The translations under genes were made by a program, and so were the position numbers. From CAYMYN01 sp964394665 (lineage in GTDB: Bacteria; Planctomycetota; UBA1135; GCA-002686595), in assembly GCA_964394665.1 (NCBI GenBank), contig CAYMYN010000043.1, forward strand, positions 1-30,670: a stretch of 30,670 nucleotides of DNA, in the 5' to 3' direction. Below, in pieces: positions 1 through 7,606 of the stretch. The notes below the pieces were generated by a model. The model was given only the letters and a program-made list of their open reading frames with translations. It ran no database searches and was not told where the DNA came from. Numbering within the stretch: position 1 is the stretch's first letter; each line of letters begins with the position of its first letter.

Positions 1-234
1 CAGCGCCTGGGGCCCCGGAGCCCGCGGGCTGCGCGCGGCCACGCGCCAGCCCGGCGGCCGGCCGGGGGCGCGCAGACGCCGCGCGGGGGGCGCGTCCTCC
101 CAACGTGCCGGCGGCGCGGGCGGCGCGAGCTTGGACTCGACGTCGGTGGTCGACACGAACTCGAAGGCCCAGCGTTCGACCGTGCCGATCGGCGGCGGGT
201 CGAGCGTGCTCGGAGGGTTCTGCTCGGCGGCCAT
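1..234 (-). CDS. DUF455 family protein, N-terminal part (cut by window edge)
   Basis: Seventy-eight codons are visible from an ATG at 234 and the frame runs off the left edge. The opening resembles the start of DUF455 (PF04305) ferritin-like helical proteins: a 'VERWAFEFVSTTDVESKL' stretch (residues 19-36), then Pro-rich 'APPAPPARW', then 'APGRPPGWRVAARSPR' (57-72). The part of the family expected to carry the helical bundle is outside the window, so no metal ligands can be checked. Its function is not established. The gene lies 34 nt downstream of hrpB on the same strand. A TACCGT hexamer 8 nt before the ATG and no Shine-Dalgarno suggest its own, possibly leaderless, transcript. The family call rests on recalled motif similarity. 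Confidence 0.72.
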   Translation of the reverse strand, partial: MAAEQNPPSTLDPPPIGTVERWAFEFVSTTDVESKLAPPAPPARWEDAPPARRLRAPGRPPGWRVAARSPRAPGPQAL

Positions 235-242
235 CGCCCCCC

Positions 243-248
243 ACGGTA
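243..248 (-). promoter_or_regulatory. -10-like hexamer TACCGT before the DUF455 gene
   Basis: On the minus strand TACCGT ends 8 nt before the ATG at 234, inside the 34-nt gap after hrpB. It matches the TACCNT pattern at other starts in this window. No -35 element is evident. This is inference from recurrence only. Confidence 0.35.
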
Positions 249-268
249 GCGGGGGCCGGCCCGGGGAG

Positions 269-2833
269 TCAGCCTTCGCGCCGGGGCCGGGGGCCGCGGC
301 GGGGCGCGGCGGCGAGCGGGTCCTCGGGCCAGTCGTGCCGCGGGTACCGCGGGCGCAGCTCGCGCCGCAGGGCGGGGTAGGTGTTGCGCCAGAAACTCGC
401 CAGGTCGCTCGTCACCTGCTGCGGCCGTCCGCTGGGCGCGAGCAGCTCGAGGCGCAGGGCGACGCGACCGCGCGCGATGCGCGGCCCGCTCGCCAGGCCG
501 AAGAACTCCTGGATGCGCGCCGCGAGGGTCGGGGGCGCGCCGGGCTCGTAGCGCACGCGGTGCTTGGATCCGCTGGGGACCTCGACGCGTTCGGGCACCT
601 CGCGGGCCAGCTCCGCGAGGCGCCGCGGGCCCAGGCGCGCTTCGACGGCCGCCGCCCAGGGCGCGGCGCCGAGCTCGGCCAGGGACCGTTTCCCCACGCA
701 CAGCTCGGGCAACAACGCGACGAGGAACGCTTCGTCGAGCTCGGGCAACCCGAGCTCCGGCAGATGCTCGCGCGCGAACTGCACCCGGGCCCGCAGACCC
801 GCGAGGTCCCCGTCGGCGACCCCGAGCAGGCGCGGGAGGTCGCGCCCCGCGGCCTCGGCGAGCAGGGCCTCGGCCACGGCCGCGTCCGGCGGCGGGATCG
901 CGACCTCCTCCAGCACCAGGCCCGCGAAGACCCGTTGACGGAGGCCGACGACGCGCCCGCTGGCCTCGTCGAAGCGCACCTTCTCCCTCGTTTCGAGGGC
1001 CTCTTCCGGGATCCAGGCGCGCTCGACCCCCGAGGCGAGGCGGCAGCGGGCTTCCCCGCGGCCGGCGTCGAGTTCCAGCGCGCAGAACAGCTCCGCCTCC
1101 CCCACCGCGCTCTCCGCGCCGAGCACGACCCCGCGACCGCCGGCGAGCAACGCCCGCTCGCTCTGCGGCGCGCGCCGCCGCGCGAGGCGGTCGGGATAGG
1201 CGGCGAGCACCGCGCGCAGGAGCGCTTCGCCGCTGTCCTGCGTCCCGTGGGCGCGGGTCGGGAGCTCTCCGCGCTCCCCGTCGCCGACCAGGCGCGCGAA
1301 CTCGTCCCTGGCCCGCAACACGAAGCGCGCGGCGCTGGGCTCGAGCTCGCCCACCTCCGACCGCGTCTGGCCGCGCGACTCGAAGTCCTCGAGCAGGTGC
1401 ACGCGGTCGAGCAGGTCGGAGAACGAGCTGTGGGCGCGCCGCGCCGCCCCCGGGTCCCGGCGCTCGGCGCGGCGCAACGGATCGCGCTCGGCCAGCAGCG
1501 CCGCCGCCAGGGCCGCGCGTCGCGGGGCGCCCAGGCGCGCGCCCTCGATCAGCAGCCGGGCGATGCGCGGCGGTGCGGAGATGCGCGCCAGGCGCCGGCC
1601 CAGGGGCGTCAGCGCCCCGCGCCGCAGCGCCCCCAGGCGCTCGAGCAGCGCGCGGGCTTCGTCCACGCGCTCCGGGTCGGGGGCGTCGAGCCACTCGAGG
1701 GCGAGCGGATCGGGCTCGCCGAAGGCCAACAGCTCGAGCACCGCCCCGGCGAGGTCCACGCGACGGATCTCGGGCTCGTCGCGCTCGGCGAGGGCCCGTT
1801 CCTCGAGCGGGCTCCACAGGCGCACGCACAGCCCCGGCCCGAGCCGTCCGGCGCGACCGGCGCGTTGGTCGGCCGAAGCGCGCGAGATGCGCCCCAGCTC
1901 CAGCCGGTCGAGCCCCACCGCCGGGTCATAGCGCGGTCGGCGCGCGAGGCCGCTGTCGACGACCGCGCCGATGCCCTCCACCGTCACCGAGCTCTCGGCC
2001 ACGTTCGTCGCCAGCACGACGCGCCGGCGGGGACCCGCGCGCAGGGCCCGGTCCTGTTCCTCGGGCCCCAGGCTGCCGTGCAGCTCGACGAGCTCGAGCC
2101 CCGCCGTCCGCGCCAGCCCTCCCAGGCGTTCCGCGAGGCGCCGGATCTCGCCCACGCCGGGCAGGAAGCACAACACGTCGCCGGAGCACTCGGCCAGCAC
2201 GTCGCGCACGGCGCCGGCCATCGCGTCCTCGAGGCGCCCGTCGCCGCGCGCCGCGCGGTGGCGCACCTCGACCGGGAACAGCCGCCCCTCGCACTCGAGC
2301 ACCCGCGCGCCGCCCAGGGCCGCCGCCAGGTGCGTGGCGTCGACGGTGGCCGAGGCCAACACGAGCCCCAGGTCCGGGCGCGCCTCGCGGCGCACGCGGC
2401 GCGCCAGGGCCAGGGCCAGGTCGCCCTCGAGGTGGCGCTCGTGCACCTCGTCGAACACCACCGCGCCCACGCCCTCGAGGAAGGGATCCTGCTGCAGGCG
2501 CGCGACGAACAAGCCCTCGGTCAGGACCAGGATGCGCGTGCCGTCCCCCGCCCGACGGTCGAAGCGCACGTGGTAGCCGACCTCGTCCCCCAGCCGCGCG
2601 CCGCGCTCGGCGGCGATGCGCGCGGCCGCCGCGCGGGCGGCCAGGCGCCGCGGCTCGACGAGCCACACCGCGCCCTTCCCCGCGGCCCCCCGATCGAGCA
2701 ACGCCGGCGGGACGCGGGTCGTCTTGCCTGCGCCGGTGGGCGCCCGCAACACGCACTGGCCGCCCCCGCGCAGCGCCTCGGCGAGGGGCTCGAGCAGGGC
2801 GTCGATGGGCAGGGGCGGCAGCGCGGGGACCAC
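269..2833 (-). CDS. hrpB: ATP-dependent RNA helicase HrpB (DEAH/RHA-type)
   Basis: An 854-residue superfamily 2 helicase of normal HrpB length. Walker A is 'APTGAGKTT' (31-39), motif II is DEVH (128-131) in 'VVFDEVHERHLEGD', motif III is SAT (161-163) and motif VI is 'QRAGRAGR' (323-330). The C-terminal HrpB signature 'YPRHDWPEDPL' is present near the end. HrpB proteins are predicted RNA-dependent ATPases whose substrate is poorly defined. I chose the GTG at 2833 because it directly precedes the conserved 'PIDALLEPLAEAL' start region and gives the usual family length. A TACCCT hexamer sits 9 nt before it. Upstream in-frame sequence belongs to the response regulator region in another frame. 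It follows the regulator stop by 44 nt. Confidence 0.93.
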   Translation of the reverse strand: MVPALPPLPIDALLEPLAEALRGGGQCVLRAPTGAGKTTRVPPALLDRGAAGKGAVWLVEPRRLAARAAAARIAAERGARLGDEVGYHVRFDRRAGDGTRILVLTEGLFVARLQQDPFLEGVGAVVFDEVHERHLEGDLALALARRVRREARPDLGLVLASATVDATHLAAALGGARVLECEGRLFPVEVRHRAARGDGRLEDAMAGAVRDVLAECSGDVLCFLPGVGEIRRLAERLGGLARTAGLELVELHGSLGPEEQDRALRAGPRRRVVLATNVAESSVTVEGIGAVVDSGLARRPRYDPAVGLDRLELGRISRASADQRAGRAGRLGPGLCVRLWSPLEERALAERDEPEIRRVDLAGAVLELLAFGEPDPLALEWLDAPDPERVDEARALLERLGALRRGALTPLGRRLARISAPPRIARLLIEGARLGAPRRAALAAALLAERDPLRRAERRDPGAARRAHSSFSDLLDRVHLLEDFESRGQTRSEVGELEPSAARFVLRARDEFARLVGDGERGELPTRAHGTQDSGEALLRAVLAAYPDRLARRRAPQSERALLAGGRGVVLGAESAVGEAELFCALELDAGRGEARCRLASGVERAWIPEEALETREKVRFDEASGRVVGLRQRVFAGLVLEEVAIPPPDAAVAEALLAEAAGRDLPRLLGVADGDLAGLRARVQFAREHLPELGLPELDEAFLVALLPELCVGKRSLAELGAAPWAAAVEARLGPRRLAELAREVPERVEVPSGSKHRVRYEPGAPPTLAARIQEFFGLASGPRIARGRVALRLELLAPSGRPQQVTSDLASFWRNTYPALRRELRPRYPRHDWPEDPLAAAPRRGPRPRREG

Positions 2834-2842
2834 GGGGGGAGC

Positions 2843-2848
2843 AGGGTA
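2843..2848 (-). promoter_or_regulatory. -10-like hexamer TACCCT before hrpB
   Basis: TACCCT on the minus strand ends 9 nt before the GTG start of hrpB, with no Shine-Dalgarno between. It supports that start codon and suggests a separate, leaderless hrpB transcript within the gap after the response regulator gene. Confidence 0.4.
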
Positions 2849-2877
2849 CCCGGCGCCCCCCGGGGGAAGGCCGGCCG

Positions 2878-3552
2878 TCAGCCGATGTCGAGCAGGCCCT
2901 CGCGGATCGCGAGCCGAGTCAGGTCCGCGGGGGACTGGCAGGCGAGCTTGCGCTGCAGGTTCTCGCGGTGCTTCTTGGCCGTGCCCAGGCTGATGTCGAG
3001 CTCGCGCGCGACCTCCTTGTTGCTCTTGCCCACCGCCAGGAGCTGGAAGACCTCCCGCTCGCGGGGCGTGAGCGCCTCGAGCCGGGTGCGCGCCGGCGGG
3101 CCCTCGCCGCGTTCCTCGCGCCGCGCCATCGACACCAGGCCGCTCGCCACGCGCGGCGAGACGAAGGGATCGCCGCGGTGCACGGCCTCGATTGCGATGC
3201 GCAACTCGCTGGGGTCCGAATCCTTCGAGAGATACCCCTCGGCGCCCAGTTGCAGGGCCTGCTCGACGAAGGACTCGGCGTTCTGCTGGCTGAGCATCAG
3301 GATCCGCGTGCGCGGCGCGACCTTGCGGATCATCGGGATCGCATCGAGCCCCGAGAGCCCCGGCATGGAGATGTCGGTCAACACGACGTCGGGGCGCAGG
3401 CGCTCGATCTCGGCCACGGCCTCGCGGGCGTTGCCGCTCTCCCCCACCACCTCCAGGCGCCCGTTCTCCGCCAGCAGCGCGCGCAGCGCGGCGCGGATCA
3501 TGACCTGGTCGTCGAGCAGATAGACCTGGATCCGAGCTTCGTCCTTCGTCAA
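2878..3552 (-). CDS. NarL/FixJ-family response regulator
   Basis: A 224-residue cytoplasmic two-component regulator. The receiver domain has the acidic pair D14/D15, phospho-acceptor D60 (in 'VVLTDISMPG') and switch Lys110 (in 'YLSKDSD'). A LuxR-type helix-turn-helix (about 158-220) follows, with 'LTPREREVFQLLAVGKSNKE' and a recognition helix around 'LGTAKKHRENLQRKL'. It starts with TTG at 3552, and the TTGA overlaps the TGA of the upstream kinase gene. A strong GAGGAGG sits about 7 nt before the TTG, so translation is probably coupled to the kinase. It is very likely the kinase's cognate output, a DNA-binding transcription factor with unknown targets. Confidence 0.93.
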   Translation of the reverse strand: MTKDEARIQVYLLDDQVMIRAALRALLAENGRLEVVGESGNAREAVAEIERLRPDVVLTDISMPGLSGLDAIPMIRKVAPRTRILMLSQQNAESFVEQALQLGAEGYLSKDSDPSELRIAIEAVHRGDPFVSPRVASGLVSMARREERGEGPPARTRLEALTPREREVFQLLAVGKSNKEVARELDISLGTAKKHRENLQRKLACQSPADLTRLAIREGLLDIG

Positions 3553-4592
3553 CGGGTTCCTCCTCGTTCGAGATGCATGCGCAGCAACGCGCCTCCCAGG
3601 GAAGAGGGCGCGAGTTCCAAGCGACCGCCGTGGGCCTCGACCAACTTCCGGGCACTGGTGAGCCCCAGCCCGCTGGCCCCGGCCTTGGTGGTCACGAAGG
3701 GCTCGAAGACGGTCCCCCGCACCGAGGGCAGGATACCCGGGCCATCGTCCTCCACGTCCAATCGGATTCCGTCGCCCGCGACACCGGCTCGAATGCGCAC
3801 GCGCCTGGCCCCCGCCTCCAGGGCATTGCGCACGAGGGCCACGAGGGCCTCGCCGAGGCGCGCGGGGTCGGCCAGCACCTCGAGCCCGGGTTCGAGCTCG
3901 CGCTCGAGCAGCGCCCCCGCGGCCGCGATGTCGGGGGCGAGCTCGCGCAGCGTCGCTTCGACCAGGGCCTCGAGCGGGACCAGCTCCGGCCGCAGCTCGA
4001 TCGGCCGCAGGTAGCCCAGACTGCGGCGCAGGCTGCGCTCGAGCCGCACCAGGCGCTGGGCCAGGTCCTCGACCACCGAGACCTCGTCCTCCCCCAGATG
4101 GCGCGCCACCGCGCGCAGGGCCAGGTTGAGGGCCGCCAGGGGGTTCTTGATGTCATGGGCCAGGACGTGGGCCCCGTGGGACAGGCGCTCGAGCCCGGCG
4201 AGCACCTGCTCCTCGGCCCGCCGCGCGCGCTCGAGCTCGGTCACGTCGCGGCCCAGAACCAGCGCGCCCGCCCCAGCGTCCGAACCCGGCGGGGCGGGCA
4301 CCACGTGCAGCGCGAGCACGCGCGCCGCGTCCCGCGGATCGGCGCACTCCACCCGCAGGCGATCCGACCCGCCGCCCAGGGCCCGGCGCAGGGCGGCGTT
4401 CCAGGCCGGGCGCGAGTCCGGGTGCAGCCGAGCCTCGAAGCTGCCCGGCGGATCGAACGGACCGAGGGCCGCCAGACCCGCGGCGTTCGCCCAGAGCACG
4501 CGGCCTTCCCCGTCCAGCACGAAGGCGGCCTCGGAGCTCGCCGCCAACAGTCCGTCACCCAGCGCAGCGTCGAGGGGCAGCATCGTGTTCAT
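3549..4592 (-). CDS. Soluble PAS-domain sensor histidine kinase (HisKA type)
   Basis: A 347-residue protein with no signal peptide or membrane helix, so it should sense a cytoplasmic cue. A PAS-like domain occupies roughly 14-120 ('AAFVLDGEGRVLWANAAGL'). The phospho-accepting H box is 'LAHDIKNPLAALNLALR' with His146. The N box has Asn256 ('ALVRNALEAGA'), the G1 box is 'DVEDDGPGI' (D283/G284), and the F/G2 region is 'VFEPFVTTKAGASGLGL'. I chose the ATG at 4592 because the upstream part of the longer open frame is shadow sequence of the adjacent stress-protein gene; an alternative ATG lies at 4583. It overlaps the response regulator by 4 nt and follows the universal stress protein gene by 67 nt, suggesting one stress-signalling transcript. 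Confidence 0.92.
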   Translation of the reverse strand: MNTMLPLDAALGDGLLAASSEAAFVLDGEGRVLWANAAGLAALGPFDPPGSFEARLHPDSRPAWNAALRRALGGGSDRLRVECADPRDAARVLALHVVPAPPGSDAGAGALVLGRDVTELERARRAEEQVLAGLERLSHGAHVLAHDIKNPLAALNLALRAVARHLGEDEVSVVEDLAQRLVRLERSLRRSLGYLRPIELRPELVPLEALVEATLRELAPDIAAAGALLERELEPGLEVLADPARLGEALVALVRNALEAGARRVRIRAGVAGDGIRLDVEDDGPGILPSVRGTVFEPFVTTKAGASGLGLTSARKLVEAHGGRLELAPSSLGGALLRMHLERGGTR

Positions 4593-4659
4593 CGTTCGAG
4601 TCGGGGTCCCCCTGCGTCGCCCGGAGATCGGCGCGGGCGGTGGACGGGCCTGCTGCTCC

Positions 4660-5103
4660 TCACGGGCGCGGGAAACACAACACGGGCACGGCCGCGCGGC
4701 GCAGGACGGCCTCGGCGATGCTGCCCAGGGCCAGATGACGCCAGCCGGTCCGGCCATGGGTGGAGAGGGCGATGAGGTCGACGCCCAGCGCCGCCGCGCG
4801 CTCGCAGATGGCCTCGGCCACGCGGGGCGCGGCGCGCACCTCGGTGTCGATCTCGAGGTCCGGGCCGTAGTCCTGGCGCTGTTCTTCGAGCACGACCCGC
4901 GCTTCCTCCACGCGGCGAGCCGTGTCGGCGGCGCCCACGGGCGGGGCCAGGGGCGCGCCATGGGGCAGGGCGAGCAGCTCCTCGACGACGTGCAGCAGGG
5001 TGAGGCGCACCCCGCTCGCCCGCGCCAGCGTCGCGATCGGCCGACACGCTGCCAGGGTTTCCTCGGAGAGGTCGGTGGCGATCAGGATGTGTTGGAGCTT
5101 CAT
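4660..5103 (-). CDS. Universal stress protein (UspA family)
   Basis: A 147-residue single-domain Usp protein. The N-terminus 'MKLQHILIATDLSE' is the standard first strand with the nucleotide-contacting Asp11. The C-terminal ATP-binding signature 'STHGRTGWRHLALGSIAE' (114-131) ends in GS, typical of ATP-binding members, followed by 'VPVLCF'. Such proteins usually act as small homodimeric ATP-binding stress effectors in the cytoplasm. The gene lies directly upstream of the kinase/regulator pair on the same strand. No clear Shine-Dalgarno precedes the ATG at 5103. Its client pathway cannot be read from the sequence. Confidence 0.93.
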   Translation of the reverse strand: MKLQHILIATDLSEETLAACRPIATLARASGVRLTLLHVVEELLALPHGAPLAPPVGAADTARRVEEARVVLEEQRQDYGPDLEIDTEVRAAPRVAEAICERAAALGVDLIALSTHGRTGWRHLALGSIAEAVLRRAAVPVLCFPRP

Positions 5104-5214
5104 GGCGATGGGATCGGGGAAAGGCGCCCCCCCGGTAGCGTGGAGGACCCGCGACGCGCCCGTCGCTGGAGACCTCTGAGTAGGGCCGCGGGAGCCGAGT
5201 GCGTAGGCGCGCGC

Positions 5215-5796
5215 TCAGGTGCCCTCGAGGACCCGGCGCAGGCGCTCGCGGATCGAGTCGAGCTCGTCGGCCAGGGCCTCCTGCATGCGGTACTTGGCCT
5301 GGCCCAGCCGTTCGTGGGCCGTCCGGGCGAGCTCCTGGATCTCGCCCAGGGGGCCCCGTTCGCGCGCCGCCGCCAGCGCTTGCTCGCGCGCCGCGAGGGA
5401 CTCCTCGCCCAGCTCGAGCAGCCCGCGCGCCAGGGCTTCGAGCACGTCCCCCAGGCTCACCATCCCCACGGGCACACCCTCCTCGAGCAGCGGTACCCGG
5501 CGCACGCCCGCGGAGCGCATGAGCGCCACCGCGTCCTCGATCCCGTCGGTCGGGGCCAGGCCCCGCACCGGGCTCGACATCACCTCAGCGACCCGCGCCT
5601 CCGCGCGCGGGCCGCCCGCGGCGACCACGCGCAGGGCCAGGTCGCGGTCGGTCAGGACGCCGACCGCCGCGCCCCCGGCCCCGACCACGACCAGGCAGCC
5701 GACCGCCTGCGCGTGCATCGCCTCCGCGGCCTCCCACAGCTCCGCCGCGGAGTCGATCGTCACCACTCCGCGCGTTCCCAGTTCCCGCAGTTGCAT
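5215..5796 (-). CDS. CBS-pair protein with helical C-terminal tail
   Basis: A 193-residue protein with two CBS domains: about 8-60, containing 'VGVLTDRDLALRVV', and about 70-125, containing 'RRVPLLEEGVPVGMVSLGDV'. An Ala/Glu/Arg-rich helical, probably coiled-coil tail (about 130-193) follows. CBS pairs bind adenosyl nucleotides and act as energy-state sensors; the partner here is unknown. The ATG at 5796 is preceded by AAGGAG, which overlaps the stop codon of the upstream CBS gene, and only 3 nt separate the two genes. They are therefore co-translated. The first CBS domain closely resembles that of its neighbour, consistent with tandem duplication. Confidence 0.9.
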   Translation of the reverse strand: MQLRELGTRGVVTIDSAAELWEAAEAMHAQAVGCLVVVGAGGAAVGVLTDRDLALRVVAAGGPRAEARVAEVMSSPVRGLAPTDGIEDAVALMRSAGVRRVPLLEEGVPVGMVSLGDVLEALARGLLELGEESLAAREQALAAARERGPLGEIQELARTAHERLGQAKYRMQEALADELDSIRERLRRVLEGT

Positions 5797-5799
5797 CGC

Positions 5800-6267
5800 T
5801 CACTCCTTGCCGAAGATCGAATCCGCCCCGCCCTCTCCCCGCGCCTCGTTCGCCCGTCCCTGGCCCGGCGCCTGGGTCAGCGCCCCGAGCGTGCGGCCCA
5901 GGTCCCGTACCAGATCGTCGCTGGTCACCATGCCCAGCGGCCGGCGCTCGACGTCCAGGACCGGCAGGCGGCGCACCAACCGCTCGCGCATCCGGCGCGC
6001 GGCCTCGGTCGGGGACTCGCCCGGGTGCAGGGCGATCAGCGGGCTCGACATGCAGGCCGCCACGGGTGTCGAGCCCGGCTCGAGCCGGGCGCCCACGATC
6101 CGCAGGGCCAGATCGCGGTCCGTGACGATCCCGACGGCGCGGCCCTCGCCGTCGAGCACGAGCAACGCGCCCACGTGGGCATCGCGCATGCGGCGCGCGG
6201 CCTCGGCCGCGCTGGCGTTGGAGTCGACGGCCTGGACGGGACGCAGGTAGGCGGCGGGAAAGGCCAT
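5800..6267 (-). CDS. CBS-pair protein
   Basis: A 155-residue protein consisting of a CBS pair: about 8-60, with 'VGALLVLDGEGRAVGIVTDR', and about 72-128, with 'RRLPVLDVERRPLGMVTSDD'. A short low-complexity tail follows. Domains of this type bind AMP, ATP or SAM. The ATG at 6267 has CGGAG about 8 nt upstream. It is the first gene of a two-gene unit with the longer CBS protein and is divergent from the metallo-hydrolase gene, 53 bp away. A TAGGCT hexamer at 6307-6302 may be its -10 element. The specific ligand is not determinable. Confidence 0.9.
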   Translation of the reverse strand: MAFPAAYLRPVQAVDSNASAAEAARRMRDAHVGALLVLDGEGRAVGIVTDRDLALRIVGARLEPGSTPVAACMSSPLIALHPGESPTEAARRMRERLVRRLPVLDVERRPLGMVTSDDLVRDLGRTLGALTQAPGQGRANEARGEGGADSIFGKE

Positions 6268-6301
6268 CGTTGGGCTCCGGAGCGGGGCGGCGGGACCGGG
6301 G

Positions 6302-6307
6302 AGCCTA
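6302..6307 (-). promoter_or_regulatory. Possible -10 element TAGGCT for the CBS gene pair
   Basis: Read on the minus strand this hexamer lies 34 nt before the ATG at 6267, leaving room for the leader and its CGGAG. It abuts the opposite-strand TACCCT at 6308-6313, so both divergent promoters would share 12 bp. No -35 match is seen. Confidence 0.3.
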
Positions 6308-6313
6308 TACCCT
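6308..6313 (+). promoter_or_regulatory. -10-like hexamer TACCCT before the metallo-hydrolase gene
   Basis: The hexamer ends 7 nt before the ATG at 6321, which lacks a Shine-Dalgarno. Transcription would start at or next to the ATG, giving a leaderless mRNA. It matches the pattern before hrpB, the DUF455 gene, the repeat lipoprotein and the third sulfatase-like gene. Confidence 0.4.
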
Positions 6314-6320
6314 GGACGGC

Positions 6321-7067
6321 ATGATCGTCGAGCGCTCCACCCATTCAGGCTGGTTGTCGAACAGCTACCTGGTGGCCGACCGGCCCGGGGGGTGCGCGGT
6401 GATCGTGGACGCCGGCGCGCCCCCGGGGCCGATCGAGGAGCGCATCGGGGCCCTCGGGGTCGAGCCGCTCGCGGTGCTGCTGACCCACCACCACGTCGAC
6501 CACGTGGCGCACGCCGCGCGGTATCGCGAGCGCTACGGCTGCCCGCTCCTGGGTCACGGGGCCGAGCGCGAGCTCTTCGCGCAAGGCGGCGCGCCCCTCG
6601 ACCGGGAGCTCGCGGACGGGGAGGAGATCGTCTTCGGAGAACTCCGGGCGCGCGCCCTGAGCATCCCCGGGCACACCCGCGGTCAGTTGGCGTTCCTGGT
6701 GCCCGGCCGGGCGGCCTTCACCGGCGACACGCTCTTCCGCGGCTCGGTGGGCGGAACCCGCGGCGCCGGCCACGGGACCTTCGCGGAGCTGCGCCGCTCG
6801 ATCCTCGAGGTGCTGCTGCGCCTGCCCGCCGAGCTCGACGTGTACCCCGGCCACGGGGAGCGGACCTCGATCGGAGCCGAGCGGGCCGGGAACCCGTTCG
6901 TGCGCGCCTGGAACGCTCCCGAGCACCCCTCGCGGCGGGGCTGCACGGTCCTCGGCGAGCCCGCCGAACTCCTGCTCGAAGCCCCCGACTACGACGGCGG
7001 GACCAAGTGCTGGGTGCGCTTCGGGGATGGCCGGCTCGACGTCGTGCCCGGCTCGCGGGTCGGTTAG
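6321..7067 (+). CDS. Metallo-beta-lactamase-fold hydrolase (glyoxalase II-like)
   Basis: A 248-residue cytoplasmic hydrolase. The metal-binding motif H-x-H-x-D-H is H56, H58, D60, H61 in 'LLTHHHVDHVAH'. Further ligands are His118 ('IPGHTRGQ'), Asp136 ('FTGDTLF') and His178 ('VYPGHGE'), a full dinuclear set. The layout resembles hydroxyacylglutathione hydrolase-type small MBL proteins, with an extra ~55-residue C-terminus after 'GNPFVRAW'. Such enzymes cleave thioesters or related bonds; the substrate here cannot be assigned. I chose the ATG at 6321 because the upstream in-frame codons overlap the divergent promoter region. It converges on apaG with 7 bp between the stops. Confidence 0.9.
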   Translation: MIVERSTHSGWLSNSYLVADRPGGCAVIVDAGAPPGPIEERIGALGVEPLAVLLTHHHVDHVAHAARYRERYGCPLLGHGAERELFAQGGAPLDRELADGEEIVFGELRARALSIPGHTRGQLAFLVPGRAAFTGDTLFRGSVGGTRGAGHGTFAELRRSILEVLLRLPAELDVYPGHGERTSIGAERAGNPFVRAWNAPEHPSRRGCTVLGEPAELLLEAPDYDGGTKCWVRFGDGRLDVVPGSRVG

Positions 7068-7074
7068 CGCCGGA

Positions 7075-7530
7075 TCAGCGCCGCGCGTCGGCCAGGTCGT
7101 CCAGCGCCATGCTGGAGATCGGCGGCACCGAGGGCGCGAGGAAGAAGCGCGCGATGCGCGCATCGAACTCGCTGCCGTCGGGCCGCTGCATGCGGTAGCT
7201 GCCCTCCATGCTGCCCCAGGCCGTGGAGAGCGGGCAGCCGCTCATGTACTGGAACGACTCGCCGGGAGCCAGCAGCGGCTGCTGGCCGACCACGCCGTCG
7301 CCGCGCACCTCGCGGCGTTCGTTGGCCGCGTCGAGGATCAGCCAGTAGCGCGAGATCAGCCGCAGGGGCTCGTCGGACTCGTTGGTCACGACGACGCGGT
7401 AGACGAACACGTACTCGCCCCCGGCGGGGTCGGAGCGCTCGGGCACGTACTGGGCGGCGACGCGCACGCGCACGCCGGCGGTCGTCACGTCCGAGTGGCC
7501 CTTCTGGACCGTGGGTGCCTGGGAGTTCAT
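7075..7530 (-). CDS. apaG: ApaG domain protein
   Basis: A 151-residue protein with the complete ApaG/DUF525 fold. Conserved stretches include 'YVFVYRVVVTNESDEPLRL', 'GVVGQQPLLAPGESFQYMSG' followed by 'CPL', and 'SMEGSYRMQRPDG'. The family is about 125 residues; the extra length is an N-terminal lead and a short C-terminal tail. ApaG is associated with divalent-cation phenotypes in enterobacteria and is otherwise an fibronectin-III-like domain of unclear activity. It is the last gene of the BolA-glutaredoxin-ferredoxin group, 76 nt after fdxA. A TATCCT hexamer 28 nt before the ATG could be its own -10 element. Confidence 0.92.
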   Translation of the reverse strand: MNSQAPTVQKGHSDVTTAGVRVRVAAQYVPERSDPAGGEYVFVYRVVVTNESDEPLRLISRYWLILDAANERREVRGDGVVGQQPLLAPGESFQYMSGCPLSTAWGSMEGSYRMQRPDGSEFDARIARFFLAPSVPPISSMALDDLADARR

Positions 7531-7558
7531 GGCGCTGGAGACCCGCGGGGTCCCGTCC

Positions 7559-7564
7559 AGGATA
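7559..7564 (-). promoter_or_regulatory. Possible -10 element TATCCT before apaG
   Basis: The hexamer lies 28 nt before the apaG ATG on the minus strand, beside a short (GC)n run at about 7565-7580. It is one of several TA-N3-T hexamers at expected promoter positions. Weak evidence on its own. Confidence 0.25.
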
Positions 7565-7606
7565 GGCGCGCGCGCGCGCGGCCACCAGGAGGGAGCCCGC
7601 TCCCGG

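Noticed and set aside
131..3523. Plus-strand open frame of over 1100 codons
   Set aside because: Antisense to hrpB and the response regulator, which have complete family motifs. The translation is Arg/Ala/Pro/Gln-rich with no recognisable domain; high G+C makes stop codons rare.
2834..3655. N-terminal extension of hrpB
   Set aside because: This stretch is the response regulator read in another frame; the helicase starts at the GTG at 2833.
7565..7580. Short (GC)n run between fdxA and apaG as a phase-variable repeat
   Set aside because: Too short and expected at this base composition.
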